Below, piece after piece: positions 63,341-64,000 of a stretch of 64,000 nucleotides of DNA; within the stretch, counting starts at the first letter, position 1; each line of letters begins with the position of its first letter. A program made the position numbers and the translations under genes. The DNA lies in the NCBI GenBank assembly GCA_030528155.1, contig JAUMZL010000001.1, positions 1 to 64,000 of the forward strand. The letters run 5' to 3'. Origin of the DNA: Aerococcus sp. GTDB taxonomy: Bacteria; Bacillota; Bacilli; Lactobacillales; Aerococcaceae. A model generated the notes under the pieces. It searched no databases, had not been told where the DNA came from, and saw only the letters and a program-made list of their open reading frames with translations.

Positions 63341-64000
63341 ATGAAAACTGTGATTATCGGAACGAACCATGCTGGTATTGCTGCAGCTAACACCTTACTC
63401 GACAACTATGGTGATCAACAAGAAATCGTTATGATCGACCGTAACACCAATATGAGTTACCTCGGTTGTGGGACAGCTCTATGGGTAGGTCGTCAAATCG
63501 AAGACTACCATGGCCTCTTCTACACTAAGATGGAAGATTTTGAAGCAAAAGGTGCAAAAATCATGTTGGAAACCAGCGTGACCGACATCGACTTCGACAA
63601 AAAAGAAGTTCATGCAACAACAAAAGCTGGTGAAGAAATCGTTGAGGCTTATGATAAATTAATTTTAGCCACAGGTTCTCTTCCTATTCAACTCCCTATC
63701 CCAGGCGCTGATTTAGACGACATTTATTTCTTGAAATTATTCCAAGAAGGTCAAGCTGTAGATCATGCGCTCGCACGTGAAGGGGTTGAAACGGTTGCTG
63801 TTATCGGTAGTGGTTACATCGGTGTTGAAATTGCCGAAGCAGCTAAACGCCGTGGCAAGAACGTGCTGTTATTCGATGCGGCACCAAGCTCATTAGCTAG
63901 CTACTATGACCCAGAATTTGCGAAATTGATGGATGAAAACCTCGAAGAACATGGTATCGAGAGCCACTACGGTGAATTGGCACAAGCCTTCCTGGGTAAT
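63341..64000 (+). CDS. NADH oxidase, probably water-forming (partial, runs off right edge)
   Basis: The visible 220 residues match NADH oxidase or CoA-disulfide reductase. The FAD-binding start IIGTNHAGIAAANTLL has His10 beside the flavin. The redox Cys43 lies in SYLGCGTALWVG. ILATGSLP and the NADH-binding VIGSGYIGVEIAEAAKRRG follow. Such enzymes reduce oxygen to water and recycle NAD during fermentation in air. GGAGG sits ten bases before the ATG. The C-terminal half is outside the window. Confidence 0.85.
   Translation, partial: MKTVIIGTNHAGIAAANTLLDNYGDQQEIVMIDRNTNMSYLGCGTALWVGRQIEDYHGLFYTKMEDFEAKGAKIMLETSVTDIDFDKKEVHATTKAGEEIVEAYDKLILATGSLPIQLPIPGADLDDIYFLKLFQEGQAVDHALAREGVETVAVIGSGYIGVEIAEAAKRRGKNVLLFDAAPSSLASYYDPEFAKLMDENLEEHGIESHYGELAQAFLGN

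Overview
The window looks like the chromosome of a low-to-moderate GC Gram-positive bacterium of the order Lactobacillales. Supporting points are CodY, ParE/ParC, PlsY next to ParE, DprA-TopA-XerC-CodY order, class Ib ribonucleotide reductase with NrdH, a manganese-type pyrophosphatase, LexA with a Gram-positive SOS box, strong AGGAGG ribosome binding sites, and many lipoproteins and small membrane proteins. The family (Aerococcaceae- or Carnobacteriaceae-like) is only a guess. I see no rRNA, tRNA or CRISPR array.

Layout. 1-700: cut-off IS3-type transposase gene and its hairpin end. 699-5676: MFS transporter, secreted C69 dipeptidase, ABC-F protein Uup. 6320-18205: a long rightward housekeeping block covering thymidylate/folate (thyA, folA), the small YozE protein, a C-terminal processing protease, signal peptidase I, the ribosome-assembly GTPase RbgA, RNase HII, DprA, TopA, XerC and CodY. 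18482-25279: PlsY, then ParE-ParC (topoisomerase IV) and PpaC.

25300-29000 is an AT-rich accessory island. It holds a truncated AEC-type permease, a possible tiny ORF and a leftward three-gene operon: an AbiEii-type nucleotidyltransferase with a long extra N-terminal region, an unknown 142-residue protein, and a HipA-fold kinase closely resembling Helicobacter CtkA. This is the best candidate for an undescribed toxin/defence system here.

29000-43955: an ATPase-permease fusion with a PH-domain gene, a histidine phosphatase, an unknown Ser-rich lipoprotein, an MFS transporter, a GntR/YtrA-regulated ABC operon with a clear operator, a Xi-class glutathione transferase, a GNAT acetyltransferase, the glutamate symporter GltS, PhoU and the PFL/ACT pair.

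44490-44840 holds a second hidden item: a decayed gene for a circular bacteriocin of the circularin A type, followed by an intact gene for a 53-residue two-helix membrane protein that resembles circular-bacteriocin immunity proteins. Neither is long enough to stand out in a routine gene scan.

45052-64000: a zinc-binding lipoprotein under a perfect Zur-like palindrome, small unknown genes, a tandem universal stress protein, a lipid kinase, nrdI-nrdE-nrdF, a 45-residue ORF with a phage-head-like N-terminus, NnrD, a UPF0340 protein, NADP-glutamate dehydrogenase, a HutD/Ves protein, dCMP deaminase, nrdH, RqcH, LexA and the start of an NADH oxidase. Both nrdIEF and the distant nrdH carry paired NrdR-like boxes, so the dNTP genes thyA, folA, comEB, nrdIEF and nrdH form a scattered functional set. 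All names come from reading the sequence and from memory of the families; no database search was run.
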